A model generated the notes under the pieces. It ran no database searches. It was given only the letters and a program-made list of their open reading frames with translations, and was not told where the DNA came from. Shown piece by piece: positions 32,964-41,554 of a stretch of 64,000 bases of DNA (positions are counted from its first letter, which is position 1; each line of letters begins with the position of its first letter). Source of the stretch: Sulfuricurvum sp. (GTDB lineage Bacteria > Campylobacterota > Campylobacteria > Campylobacterales > Sulfurimonadaceae). The stretch is taken from NCBI RefSeq assembly GCF_028713855.1, contig NZ_JAQTNN010000001.1:336696-400695 (forward strand). Reading direction: 5' to 3'. The position numbers and the translations under genes were made by a program.

Positions 32964-33759
32964 CGATCATACTCTCCGACTCATCAACCGTGTCGCTCTT
33001 CCCGTTGTCATTGCGATGAGTTTTTCGACGGCATTGATACCGTTTTTAAAAATGACATCACCGGCCCACCCTCAAAGCGAGGTTATCCCCTTTTATGATC
33101 TGTATCATCTCGGTTCACTTTTTGCCCTCCATTTTGATGAAAACGGGGCTTCGATGAAAAAGGTTATGCATGAGGTACTTACTCCTGTTCCTCATCGCTT
33201 AAATGCCGTTTATATGGATGGTGCACGTTCGTTTGTCGCCGTGAATGATAAAAGTACCACCACCTTCGTCGATCGGGGTACGATGTATAAGAATCTCTAT
33301 CGACTCGTCGGAATTTCGCCAACCAGCGCCATTTTTACAGCGTACGGCAAGCGGATGATACTTCGATTGGGCGAAGATGGCAATCTCAGTCTCAAAGAGA
33401 CGGTTACCGAATATGTCCCAGATGAAACTTCCGTCGCATCCAGTTATGCGATTCCCCGTTCTACGATTGATCGTTATATGGATAATATGGGTGAAACATG
33501 GAAAAATATTACGATCAATGAAGTGGCCGAACAAGGCAAAATTGTAGGATTCCGGGTAGACGAGATCGCCTTGGGCAGTCCGTTTGCCCTTCTGGGACTA
33601 CAAAAAGGGGATGTTATCACCGGTGTAGATAACAAGCCTATTGACTCTTATGCCGCTGTATTTGCCGCATATCAGAACGGATTACGCCGATCCGCTATTA
33701 AAATTACTGTTTTACGAAATAACCAGCCAAAGGATCTTGAATATGAAATCAGCCGTTAA
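32947..33759 (+). CDS. gspC: Type II secretion GspC-like protein with C-terminal PDZ domain
   Basis: The start is taken at the ATG at 32947, because the longer frame lies inside gspN. The 270-residue product has a membrane helix (about residues 12-32), a homology-region domain, and a C-terminal PDZ domain (about 195-270) with IALGSPFALLGLQKGDVITGVDNKPI. GspC connects the inner-membrane platform with the secretin and helps to choose substrates. Its position before gspD is the classic order. Confidence 0.85.
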   Translation: MKPLFNDHTLRLINRVALPVVIAMSFSTALIPFLKMTSPAHPQSEVIPFYDLYHLGSLFALHFDENGASMKKVMHEVLTPVPHRLNAVYMDGARSFVAVNDKSTTTFVDRGTMYKNLYRLVGISPTSAIFTAYGKRMILRLGEDGNLSLKETVTEYVPDETSVASSYAIPRSTIDRYMDNMGETWKNITINEVAEQGKIVGFRVDEIALGSPFALLGLQKGDVITGVDNKPIDSYAAVFAAYQNGLRRSAIKITVLRNNQPKDLEYEISR

Positions 33760-35341
33760 TCTTTTAATCGTCTTTCTCTTTGCGCTAACGTCATTGCCGG
33801 CCGCAGAAACGGTAAAAAATGATAAAGCCACCATTTCTATCGACGGGATGGAATTAAATGATTTCATCAAATTAGTGGCGAGAATAAGCAATAAAAATAT
33901 CTTTCTTACCGAAGAAGTAAGCGGAAAAATCAGTTATGCCGGAAGCCGTCCGATTCGACGTACAGAACTTTTTACCCTCTTGCAGACTACTCTCGAAGCA
34001 CGCGGTATGACGATGCTTGATTCCGGTGCCGGATATTATTCAATCGTTAAAAGTGCTGATGCCGCTACAATGAATGTTCCGTTTCTTACGAAAAGCGATA
34101 TCCCTCAGTTACAAACGGAAATTTTGAAACTCAACTATGCCATGGCTGAACCGATGGCACTTAAGGTCAAAAACTATTCGAGCAAGAACGGTAAAATCGT
34201 CCCTTCCAAAGAGTCCAATTCATTGATTGTCACCGATCTTCCGGCGAACATCAAAACAATGCGTCAACTGGTTAAAGCGTTGGATATTCGGGATGAGACA
34301 ACAGCCAACTACACCCATCTGATTCAGCTCAAAAATGCGGATGCCAAAAACCTTGTCACCACACTCAACACGGTTATCGCCAAAATGACCCTTTCTCCTG
34401 GACAACAGCCTCCCAGTATCGCCAGTGATGATTCGACAAACTCATTGATCATTATCAGCAGTGACGATCTTTTTACGACACTTTTACCGACAATACAGGG
34501 TCTTGACGGTGACCGTCAGCAGGTTTATGTCAAAGCCAAAATTATTGAAATCAGTGAAAACAAAGCACAGGAAGTGGGATTCAAGTACGGTTTGTCCGGG
34601 GGATCGTTCGGATCAGGTGGGATATTTTCGTTTAATTCGGCACTTGGCGATGGGAAAACCGGAGCAATTAATTTGGATTCGGTTCTTCTTTCTAATATCA
34701 CGATTCCTACTTTGAGTTCAGGGATTGCACTGGGTGCCAGTATTTCTTTGTTGAATAGTAACGGTGCAGCCGATATCCTCTCCGAACCGTCTATTTTGTG
34801 TATCGATAACCAAGAATCGTCGATCTACGTGGGTAAAACAGAATCTATCAGCAGTGGAACGACTTTAACCGGGACTGGATTGACACAATCGAGTTATACC
34901 CGTCAGGATATCGGTTTAACACTCAAAATCAAACCGCGCCTTTCGAACGATAATAAAGTTCTTTTAGCGGTTGAAACAAGGCTTGAAGATATCGATGCTA
35001 CGACAACCAATCTACAGCTTCCCAGTACGACCAAACGTGAAGTTAAAACTTCAGCTATCGTCAGTAACGGAGAGAGTGTTATTATTGGTGGTCTTATCAA
35101 GGATAAATACGATCAAAGTGCATCAAAAGTACCTTTTTTAGGAGATATTCCTATCTTAGGAAATCTTTTCAAGGACAAGGCTGCATCGCATGAAAAAATC
35201 AATCTTGTCATTGTCCTAACCCCTTATATTTTAGATAAAAGTTCTGATTTAGCGACCCTTCGAACACAGTTGGAGGAGTTGGATAAAATCCAACAGAAAT
35301 ATATCGACGATGTAGTTAGTCATGTGAAAGAACAGCACTAA
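33743..35341 (+). CDS. gspD: Type II secretion secretin GspD
   Basis: The start is the ATG at 33743, which opens a signal peptide (MKSAVNLLIVFLFALTSLPA); the longer frame at 33641 would lie inside gspC. The 532-residue secretin has an N0 domain, N1-N2 repeat domains (ILKLNYAMAEPMALKV and LIQLKNADAKNLVTTLN) and the pore-forming secretin domain, including VFLGDIPILGNLFK-like PFLGDIPILGNLFKDK near the end. It forms the outer-membrane channel. It overlaps gspC by 17 bases. Confidence 0.95.
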   Translation: MKSAVNLLIVFLFALTSLPAAETVKNDKATISIDGMELNDFIKLVARISNKNIFLTEEVSGKISYAGSRPIRRTELFTLLQTTLEARGMTMLDSGAGYYSIVKSADAATMNVPFLTKSDIPQLQTEILKLNYAMAEPMALKVKNYSSKNGKIVPSKESNSLIVTDLPANIKTMRQLVKALDIRDETTANYTHLIQLKNADAKNLVTTLNTVIAKMTLSPGQQPPSIASDDSTNSLIIISSDDLFTTLLPTIQGLDGDRQQVYVKAKIIEISENKAQEVGFKYGLSGGSFGSGGIFSFNSALGDGKTGAINLDSVLLSNITIPTLSSGIALGASISLLNSNGAADILSEPSILCIDNQESSIYVGKTESISSGTTLTGTGLTQSSYTRQDIGLTLKIKPRLSNDNKVLLAVETRLEDIDATTTNLQLPSTTKREVKTSAIVSNGESVIIGGLIKDKYDQSASKVPFLGDIPILGNLFKDKAASHEKINLVIVLTPYILDKSSDLATLRTQLEELDKIQQKYIDDVVSHVKEQH

Positions 35342-35342
35342 C

Positions 35343-36854
35343 ATGATTTATATTCCTCTTTTTTCCGAGGTAAACGCCTTTCCCTTTATTCCTGATGGGA
35401 TTGATCCGTTTGAGACCCTTCGCAGCGGGTTGTTATTTGCCGATATTAACGATCAAACGTACGCGATTCTCTCTTCTCGCGATACTGCTGCGGCACTTTC
35501 GGCTTACAATACCCTCTCTCTTAATCTGCCGCTTGCCCATTTGGACGAGCAAACGTATGAAACCCTTTATCTCAAATTTCTCGAACTCAAGACCGATCGC
35601 GAATTGGTACGAACCACATCGCAAGAAGAGCCGTACGAAGATGAACTTTCTCTGATCGATTTTTTGAAAAATTCATCGGATTTGCTCACCAGTGAGGAAT
35701 CTGCTCCGATCATAAAATTCGTAAATTCAATTTTTTATCAGGCGCTTAAGCGGCGAGCCAGTGATATCCATATTGAAACACATGAGAAAAAAGGGGAGGT
35801 CCGTTTTCGTATTGATGGCGTCCTCTCCAAACATATCGATCTGGACAAAGCGATTATTAGTCTGGTTATCAGCCGGATTAAAGTCATTTCCAACCTCGAT
35901 ATTGCAGAAAAACGCCTTCCCCAAGACGGTCGTACGCAGATAAAGATTGCCGGTAAATCACTCGATGTCCGGGTATCGGTTTTGCCGACCTATCACGGAG
36001 AGAGAGTCGTTATGCGTTTGTTGATGCATGCTGCATCGATTCCCGGACTGGAAGAACTCGGATTCAATGCCGCAACGACGGAGCGTTTTTACGAATTGCT
36101 TAAGTTTTCACACGGAATAATTCTTGTCACCGGTCCGACAGGAAGCGGAAAATCGACTACGCTTCACTCCTTTTTGCAACGACTTTCCGGCCCTGATAAA
36201 AACGTGATGTCAATTGAAGACCCGGTCGAGTATGATGCCGCACACGTGAGTCAGATCCCGGTCAATTCCAAAATAGGTTTGACGTTTGCCGAGGGTCTGC
36301 GCTCGATTTTACGCCAAGATCCCGATATTATCCTAGTCGGTGAGATTCGAGACGGAGAAACAGCTCAGATCGCAATCCAAGCAGCAATGACAGGGCATCT
36401 TGTATTCTCCACGCTCCATACGAATAATGCGACATCGGCAGTTACCCGTCTCGTTGATATGGGGGTGGATAAGTTTATGATCACCTCGACACTTTTAGGG
36501 GTATTGGCACAGCGTTTGGTCCGTAAAGTGTGTCCGGAGTGCCGAGAACTTCATACGATTGATCCGATTGATGCACATGATTTAAACCTCCCGTTGGATA
36601 TTCTGGTGGCCCACAGTGTGGGCTGTTCAGCGTGCGGAGGGACGGGATATCGCGGTCGTATTGCCGTCGGTGAATTGTTGATGATGGATAATAACGTTCA
36701 GACATTAATGAAACAGTGTGAAAATGACGTAGAACTTCGTGCGGCAATGAAAGGGAAAGGGATGGCATTCTTAGCTGATCAGCTCAAAGACCTTCTGCTC
36801 GTTCATGAGACGACAGTGGATGAAATAATCCGTGTCGGCGTTAAAGAGGTCTAA
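35343..36854 (+). CDS. gspE: Type II secretion ATPase GspE
   Basis: This 503-residue cytoplasmic ATPase powers pseudopilus assembly. Walker A is GPTGSGKST (residues 264-272), followed by the Asp box, Walker B (DPDIILVGEIRDGETA) and the His box (MTGHLVFSTLHTNNA). The zinc-binding cysteines are present as CPEC and CSAC. The family block KRRASDIHIE is seen in the middle. It starts one base after gspD ends and shares its final base with the gspF start. Confidence 0.96.
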   Translation: MIYIPLFSEVNAFPFIPDGIDPFETLRSGLLFADINDQTYAILSSRDTAAALSAYNTLSLNLPLAHLDEQTYETLYLKFLELKTDRELVRTTSQEEPYEDELSLIDFLKNSSDLLTSEESAPIIKFVNSIFYQALKRRASDIHIETHEKKGEVRFRIDGVLSKHIDLDKAIISLVISRIKVISNLDIAEKRLPQDGRTQIKIAGKSLDVRVSVLPTYHGERVVMRLLMHAASIPGLEELGFNAATTERFYELLKFSHGIILVTGPTGSGKSTTLHSFLQRLSGPDKNVMSIEDPVEYDAAHVSQIPVNSKIGLTFAEGLRSILRQDPDIILVGEIRDGETAQIAIQAAMTGHLVFSTLHTNNATSAVTRLVDMGVDKFMITSTLLGVLAQRLVRKVCPECRELHTIDPIDAHDLNLPLDILVAHSVGCSACGGTGYRGRIAVGELLMMDNNVQTLMKQCENDVELRAAMKGKGMAFLADQLKDLLLVHETTVDEIIRVGVKEV

Positions 36855-38071
36855 TGGAATTCGTCTATAAAGGGCTGAACCCTGAGGGAACGCAAATCAG
36901 CGGCACACTCGAAGCAGTTTCCTTGGATGAGGCTAAACGGCAACTTAGAGCTCAGGGAATTATTTACTCGGCTTTGAGCGTTCAGGGCGGCTCATTGAAT
37001 GATTTATTCGGAATGCTCGGGACACGAGCAATCCCCTCATCCCTTTTGACCCGTATCAGCCGTGATTTGGCGGTTTATCTGCGTGCCGGAGTACCGCTGA
37101 TGCGGGCACTTTCGCTTCAGGAGCGCCAATACAGAAACGAACCCAAAACAGAACGTTTTTTTGCCTCTTTGATTACCTTACTGGATGAGGGTAAAAGTTT
37201 GTCTGCTGCTCTTGAAGCCCAGAATATTTATACCATTCCGTCCTTTTATCTGGGAACCTTGCGTGCCAGTGAAGATCGCGGTGTGCTTGCCGCTGTATTG
37301 AGTGAGTTGGCATCTTATATCCAAGTCGGCGAACAAATCCGTGCACAGCTTACTAAAGCATTCATCTACCCCGGATTTATTGTGGCTGTTTCCATCCTGA
37401 CTGTTTCGTTTATGCTCAGTTCGGTCGTTCCGAAACTCTCCGCCATTTTTGAGACGATGGGGCAGGAACTACCGGCTTTGACACGCGGTGTTTTGGCCCT
37501 TTCCTCATTTTTTTCCGTTTCATGGCCGTGGATACTCCTTTCGTTTGGACTCATGATTATGATGGTTACTTCGGCATTAAAAAATCGTCCGGCATTTCGT
37601 TATCAGGTCGATCGTATGTTGCTCTCTCTCCCGGTTGTGGGAAAGATTATTCAAACCAGTGATTTGGCACGATTTAGCGCTGTCGCATCACTGCTGATCC
37701 GTTCCGGCATCCCGATCGTTAAGGCAATATCTCTTGCAGGAGGAACACTCTCATCAAGTGTGTTAAAAGCACAATTTGCGTATGGGGCTGAGCGGATTGT
37801 GGAGGGGGGAAGACTCTCTACGTCACTCTCATCGTCCGAACATGTCTCACTGGATGATGCGTTTATCGGTGCATTGGCTGTGGGCGAAGAGACGAGCGAA
37901 TTACCGAGCATGCTTGAAAGCCTTTCCGAACTGTATATGGAACGAAACCGTGAGATGATCGCTTTATTTCTCTCACTGTTGGAACCGACGCTGATTTTGG
38001 TGGTCGGAGGGATTATCGGGGTCATCGTTACGGCAATGCTGCTGCCGATTTTTTCCCTGAGTTTAGGGTAG
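36854..38071 (+). CDS. gspF: Type II secretion platform protein GspF
   Basis: This 405-residue inner-membrane protein has two T2SSF repeats and three hydrophobic segments (around 170, 215 and 380). Family features are LLTRISRDLAVYLRAGVPLMRAL and LEPTLILVVGGIIGVIVTAMLLPIF at the end. It is the hub around which GspE assembles the pseudopilus. Normally gspG follows directly, but here an unrelated gene intervenes. Confidence 0.95.
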   Translation: MEFVYKGLNPEGTQISGTLEAVSLDEAKRQLRAQGIIYSALSVQGGSLNDLFGMLGTRAIPSSLLTRISRDLAVYLRAGVPLMRALSLQERQYRNEPKTERFFASLITLLDEGKSLSAALEAQNIYTIPSFYLGTLRASEDRGVLAAVLSELASYIQVGEQIRAQLTKAFIYPGFIVAVSILTVSFMLSSVVPKLSAIFETMGQELPALTRGVLALSSFFSVSWPWILLSFGLMIMMVTSALKNRPAFRYQVDRMLLSLPVVGKIIQTSDLARFSAVASLLIRSGIPIVKAISLAGGTLSSSVLKAQFAYGAERIVEGGRLSTSLSSSEHVSLDDAFIGALAVGEETSELPSMLESLSELYMERNREMIALFLSLLEPTLILVVGGIIGVIVTAMLLPIFSLSLG

Positions 38072-38124
38072 TTTATTATTATTTGTTTCAGTATAATTAA
38101 GTCAACAAAAAAGGAAATTTCAAA

Positions 38125-38904
38125 GTGAAAAAATATACTTTACTTATTTTAGCATTTGCCATAAGTGCATTTGCAAATGATCAAGAGTTAAGGCTCAGTG
38201 TTAATACGATGTCAATGGATTATACGGAATTTAATTTTGATGGTTCATTTGCTGATTCTGAAAAAACAAACGCATTAGCTGGATTAAGTCTAAATTATTC
38301 TACACAAATAAGTGATGGTATTTTTAGTGATGGTGGCTATTTTGACGTGGACCTCTCACTGTATCAAGGAAATACTAGATATGATGGATTTTATCTTGAT
38401 TCAAATGGCAATATTACCGGTCCGGCAAATAATAAAACTACAAAAAATATAATTACTGATAGCAGTATAGGCTATAGTGAGGCTAAGAGATTGTCCAATG
38501 CACTTTGGGTTACTCGTCTTGGTATTGGCTATCGTTTTTGGGAGAGAGCACTGGAAGGTGGACATACAGAAGACTATGCATGGTCATATGGGTCTCTTTC
38601 TACTGGTATTAGTGGGAATTTATTTACTAATGACAACATTGGGATTTCTGTTGAGTACCACAGAGCATTTACACCGAAGATGGAATCTAATCAGTTTGGT
38701 GTGTTTGATTTAGGTCGTACAGACGGGTATAGTATCACTGTGCCATGGGTTCATACAATTTCCCCATCATGGGCATTTAAATTCACATATATGTATCAAA
38801 CATGGAATATTGAACATTCATCAATACATTCAGATAATAGGTATGAACCTCGTTCGGAATCGAACTTCAATATTTTTAATGCCGGATTAGTTTATTGTTA
38901 TTAG
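38125..38904 (+). CDS. AT-rich outer-membrane-type beta-barrel protein inserted in the T2SS operon
   Basis: This 259-residue protein is not recognised. It starts at a GTG with AAGGA upstream, has a signal peptide (MKKYTLLILAFAISAFA), and shows alternating strands ending in an aromatic-rich tail (FNAGLVYCY), as in small outer-membrane barrels. Its codons are clearly more AT-rich than those of the gsp genes on both sides, it has its own TATAAT (38092-38097), and 50-base gaps flank it where the other genes overlap. This suggests a later insertion. It could be a secretion substrate, a helper of the secretin or simply a passenger. Confidence 0.7.
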   Translation: MKKYTLLILAFAISAFANDQELRLSVNTMSMDYTEFNFDGSFADSEKTNALAGLSLNYSTQISDGIFSDGGYFDVDLSLYQGNTRYDGFYLDSNGNITGPANNKTTKNIITDSSIGYSEAKRLSNALWVTRLGIGYRFWERALEGGHTEDYAWSYGSLSTGISGNLFTNDNIGISVEYHRAFTPKMESNQFGVFDLGRTDGYSITVPWVHTISPSWAFKFTYMYQTWNIEHSSIHSDNRYEPRSESNFNIFNAGLVYCY

Positions 38905-38953
38905 TCTTTAGTATTGTATTATTTACTAAATTTAAACATTAGGATATATTGAT

Positions 38954-39385
38954 ATGAAAAATACTCAAAAGCGAAATGCGTTTACCTTGATTGAGATCAT
39001 GGTAGTTATTATAATCCTTGGGATGTTGGCGGCCTTCGTTATTCCTAATATCACCGGTAAAAGTGAAGAAGCAAAACAGAAACTGGTTTGTGTTCAAATG
39101 AAGAGTCTTTCCGAAGGTCTGAAAATGTTTAAAATCGATAACGGTTCCTATCCGACTGCGGAAGAGGGGATAGCTGCCCTCATAACCAATCCTTCATCTG
39201 ATACGTATCCTTCTTACAGCAAAAATGGTTACTTGGAAGGAAAAAATCTTCCGAAAGATCCTTGGAATCATCCCTATATCTATTTGAACGATGGAGAGAT
39301 GTTTGATCTCGTCTCTTTGGGTGCGGATGGTAAAGAGGGTGGAAGTGATGACGAAAAGGATCAAAAGCTTTCTGAATGTCGGTAA
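38954..39385 (+). CDS. gspG: Type II secretion major pseudopilin GspG
   Basis: This 143-residue pseudopilin has the prepilin motif KRNA-FTLIEIMVV with Glu at +5, and the C-terminal GspG block YPTAEEGIAAL, DPWNHPYIYLN and SLGADGKEGGSDDEKD, whose acidic residues bind calcium. It forms the body of the pseudopilus. The residue before the cut is Ala instead of the usual Gly. Its end overlaps gspH by 10 bases. Confidence 0.95.
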   Translation: MKNTQKRNAFTLIEIMVVIIILGMLAAFVIPNITGKSEEAKQKLVCVQMKSLSEGLKMFKIDNGSYPTAEEGIAALITNPSSDTYPSYSKNGYLEGKNLPKDPWNHPYIYLNDGEMFDLVSLGADGKEGGSDDEKDQKLSECR

Positions 39386-39921
39386 TATCAGATCGTAGAG
39401 CCTTTACTCTCATTGAACTCATCATCGTGATTATGGTGATGGGGTTGGTAGCAGGGCTCGTCAGTTCACGTCTTTCGCATATGGCCGATCACTCCTCTAC
39501 GTTAACCCCTAAAACGTTAAAAAACTATCTAAGTGCATTCAACTCCAATAAACGTCTCGATCTCTTTTGTTATGATCATTGCACTCACTGTGATCTATGG
39601 GAAGGGGATAAAAAAATTCGTAATGCTCTTCTTTTAGAAAACAACAGTTCTATCACTGTTCGCCGCTTTGATCGTTACGGTCGTTTAGTTAATGCCGATC
39701 CGGCAGTACGATCGGATACGGATGGGATGCGTGAGGGAGATTTTATATTTTCTCTTTATCCTGATGGGATTACGAGTTCTCTTATACTTGAATCAGAAGG
39801 TAAATTAATCGCTTATTCCCCTTTATCCGATCTCATTATAAGCAGTGATGAAGAACAACTGCGTACCGAGTTATATGATACGACCCTTATGAAGAGAGAG
39901 AGCTATTATGGCGGGCGCTAG
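39376..39921 (+). CDS. gspH: Type II secretion GspH-like pseudopilin
   Basis: This 181-residue protein has a prepilin N-terminus (RRA-FTLIELIIVIMVMGLVAGL), with Ala before the cleavage site as in gspG. The globular part has cysteines in FCYDHCTHCD and is not closely recognisable. Position after gspG and before the I-like gene supports a GspH role, a minor pseudopilin near the tip. It overlaps the next gene by 14 bases. Confidence 0.75.
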   Translation: MSVISDRRAFTLIELIIVIMVMGLVAGLVSSRLSHMADHSSTLTPKTLKNYLSAFNSNKRLDLFCYDHCTHCDLWEGDKKIRNALLLENNSSITVRRFDRYGRLVNADPAVRSDTDGMREGDFIFSLYPDGITSSLILESEGKLIAYSPLSDLIISSDEEQLRTELYDTTLMKRESYYGGR

Positions 39922-40348
39922 AGGGGGATTTTCCATCATCGAAGTGCTGGTTGCCGTCGTGATAGTTTCTATTGCCGGTATGGCTTTAATGGAGTCGGCG
40001 GCACAGGGAAGACGAGCCTATGATACAGCGTTAAAACATCAAAAAAACTCAGCATTGGTATCCTTGGTCGCTCTTTCATCGAATTCGATGGATGGAAGCG
40101 GGCAGAGCGATGGAGCAACCCTTTTGTCAACGCGCTATCCGCTTGATAATTCTCGAATTAACGACAACTTAAAAATGTACCATTTTACTGTAAGAACGGA
40201 AGCTTCTCATGCATGGCGTGTATCCGATGAAGAAAACTCAACACTAAAAGCCGTATCATCGATCTCTGAGCATGCGATTGAGCGGATAATGATCGAAACA
40301 GACGGTATTAAAATTCCTCTATATGGATTGAGCGGGGAGGGGTGGTGA
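39908..40348 (+). CDS. gspI: Type II secretion GspI-like pseudopilin
   Basis: This 146-residue protein has a prepilin motif (ARGG-FSIIEVLVAVVIVSIAGMAL), here with the canonical Gly before the cut. GspI nucleates the minor pseudopilin tip with GspJ and GspK. Assignment is by order and size, because the body is weakly conserved. Its stop codon overlaps the ATG of the gspJ-like gene by one base. Confidence 0.75.
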   Translation: MAGARGGFSIIEVLVAVVIVSIAGMALMESAAQGRRAYDTALKHQKNSALVSLVALSSNSMDGSGQSDGATLLSTRYPLDNSRINDNLKMYHFTVRTEASHAWRVSDEENSTLKAVSSISEHAIERIMIETDGIKIPLYGLSGEGW

Positions 40349-40842
40349 TGCGGCGCGGATTTACTTTAATTGAAGTATTGGTTTCCGTTGTTTTGTTCGG
40401 ACTGATTGCCGCATTTTTGTACGGAGGGATCGATCAGGTGCGGCTTATGCGTCTTTTTTATGCTGAAAAAGGGAAAGAATTTACCCATCATGAGAGAATA
40501 CGATCCCTTTTGTATCGTGATTTGGCACAAGCGGGTAAAATGAGTGTTATTGATGGAGATGTCGATCATAGTATAGTACTGTTGGAATCGAGTCGACATT
40601 CGCTTTATGGAATCAGCCTTCCGAATGTAGTATGGTTTATTAGAAAGAAGGATAATGCCCTTGTGCGTCTTGAATCATCCGAGGCGATCACGGTTCCTCT
40701 CGACCCGCTAAAATTTTATGCTATACACAGTGATACGGTAGCGAGGGGGTGTACGACATTTCGTGTTTATGGATCTGGTGTAGGACGGTTTGGCGTGGTA
40801 ATGTGCGGTAAGGATAAAATTATGGTTGAAACTCCGCTTTGA
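40348..40842 (+). CDS. gspJ: Type II secretion GspJ-like pseudopilin
   Basis: The start is the ATG at 40348, which has GGGGAGGGG upstream and overlaps the preceding stop; two GTG codons before it give a slightly longer frame. The 164-residue protein has prepilin motif MRRG-FTLIEVLVSVVLFGLIAAFL and ends with a beta-rich body. It is the last gene of the secretion operon in view. No prepilin peptidase gene (gspO) is in the window. Confidence 0.78.
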   Translation: MRRGFTLIEVLVSVVLFGLIAAFLYGGIDQVRLMRLFYAEKGKEFTHHERIRSLLYRDLAQAGKMSVIDGDVDHSIVLLESSRHSLYGISLPNVVWFIRKKDNALVRLESSEAITVPLDPLKFYAIHSDTVARGCTTFRVYGSGVGRFGVVMCGKDKIMVETPL

Positions 40843-40890
40843 TGTGTTATGCTAAACTGTATGTATAAATTTTAGACGTAAGGGGGATAA

Positions 40891-41553
40891 ATGTATATTT
40901 TAATTATTGATGATAATGAAGAGTTGCTCTATGCTCTTGAACAGCTTTTGAAAGATGCGGCTTATCATGTTGATGTAGCCAAAAATATTCGGGATGGAGA
41001 ATTCAGTATTTCTGAAAAAAAATACGATCTGATTTTATTGGACTGGATGTTGCCTGACGGCAATGGTGTTGATCTGCTTTCACGTTTACGTCAGGAGAAT
41101 ATCCGAACCCCTGTCTTGTTTTTTTCCTCTAAAAAAGAGATAGAGGATAAAGTAGAGGCATTGGACTGCGGAGCTGATGATTATCTGGAAAAACCATTTT
41201 CAAATATAGAATTATTAGCAAGAATCAGAGCATTATTACGTCGGGAGAGTGTTCAAAAACAGACGCTTTTACAGTTGGGAGAACTCACTATCGATTTTTC
41301 TTCCCGAAGCGTTCTTATCCTCAATGAACCGATAAAACTCTCCAGCAAAGAATTTGAATTATTGGAGTTGCTTGTACTGAATGCGAATACGGTTTTAACG
41401 CGTTATCAGATATCGGAACATCTGAGCCGGGATTTTGATCACCTCAGCTCCAGTAATATTGTCGATGCTCATATTAAGAACCTTCGTAAAAAACTGAACG
41501 CCGATGATTTAATACAAACCGTTCGCGGTGTTGGCTATATGATCGTAAAGTGA
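40891..41553 (+). CDS. OmpR-family response regulator
   Basis: This 220-residue regulator has a receiver domain with Asp51 in LILLDWMLPDGNG, a conserved Ser-Ser-Lys switch segment and the YLEKPF Lys. The C-terminal winged-helix domain ends TVRGVGYMIVK. A good AAGGGGG ribosome-binding site precedes the ATG. The gene ends one base from the convergent sensor kinase, and the two are probably partners. The output genes are unknown. Confidence 0.92.
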   Translation: MYILIIDDNEELLYALEQLLKDAAYHVDVAKNIRDGEFSISEKKYDLILLDWMLPDGNGVDLLSRLRQENIRTPVLFFSSKKEIEDKVEALDCGADDYLEKPFSNIELLARIRALLRRESVQKQTLLQLGELTIDFSSRSVLILNEPIKLSSKEFELLELLVLNANTVLTRYQISEHLSRDFDHLSSSNIVDAHIKNLRKKLNADDLIQTVRGVGYMIVK

Positions 41554-41554
41554 T

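Noticed and set aside
37651-38025. 124-codon minus-strand frame opposite gspF
   Set aside because: It is a shadow of gspF with a low-complexity Ser/Thr-rich product and no start signal.
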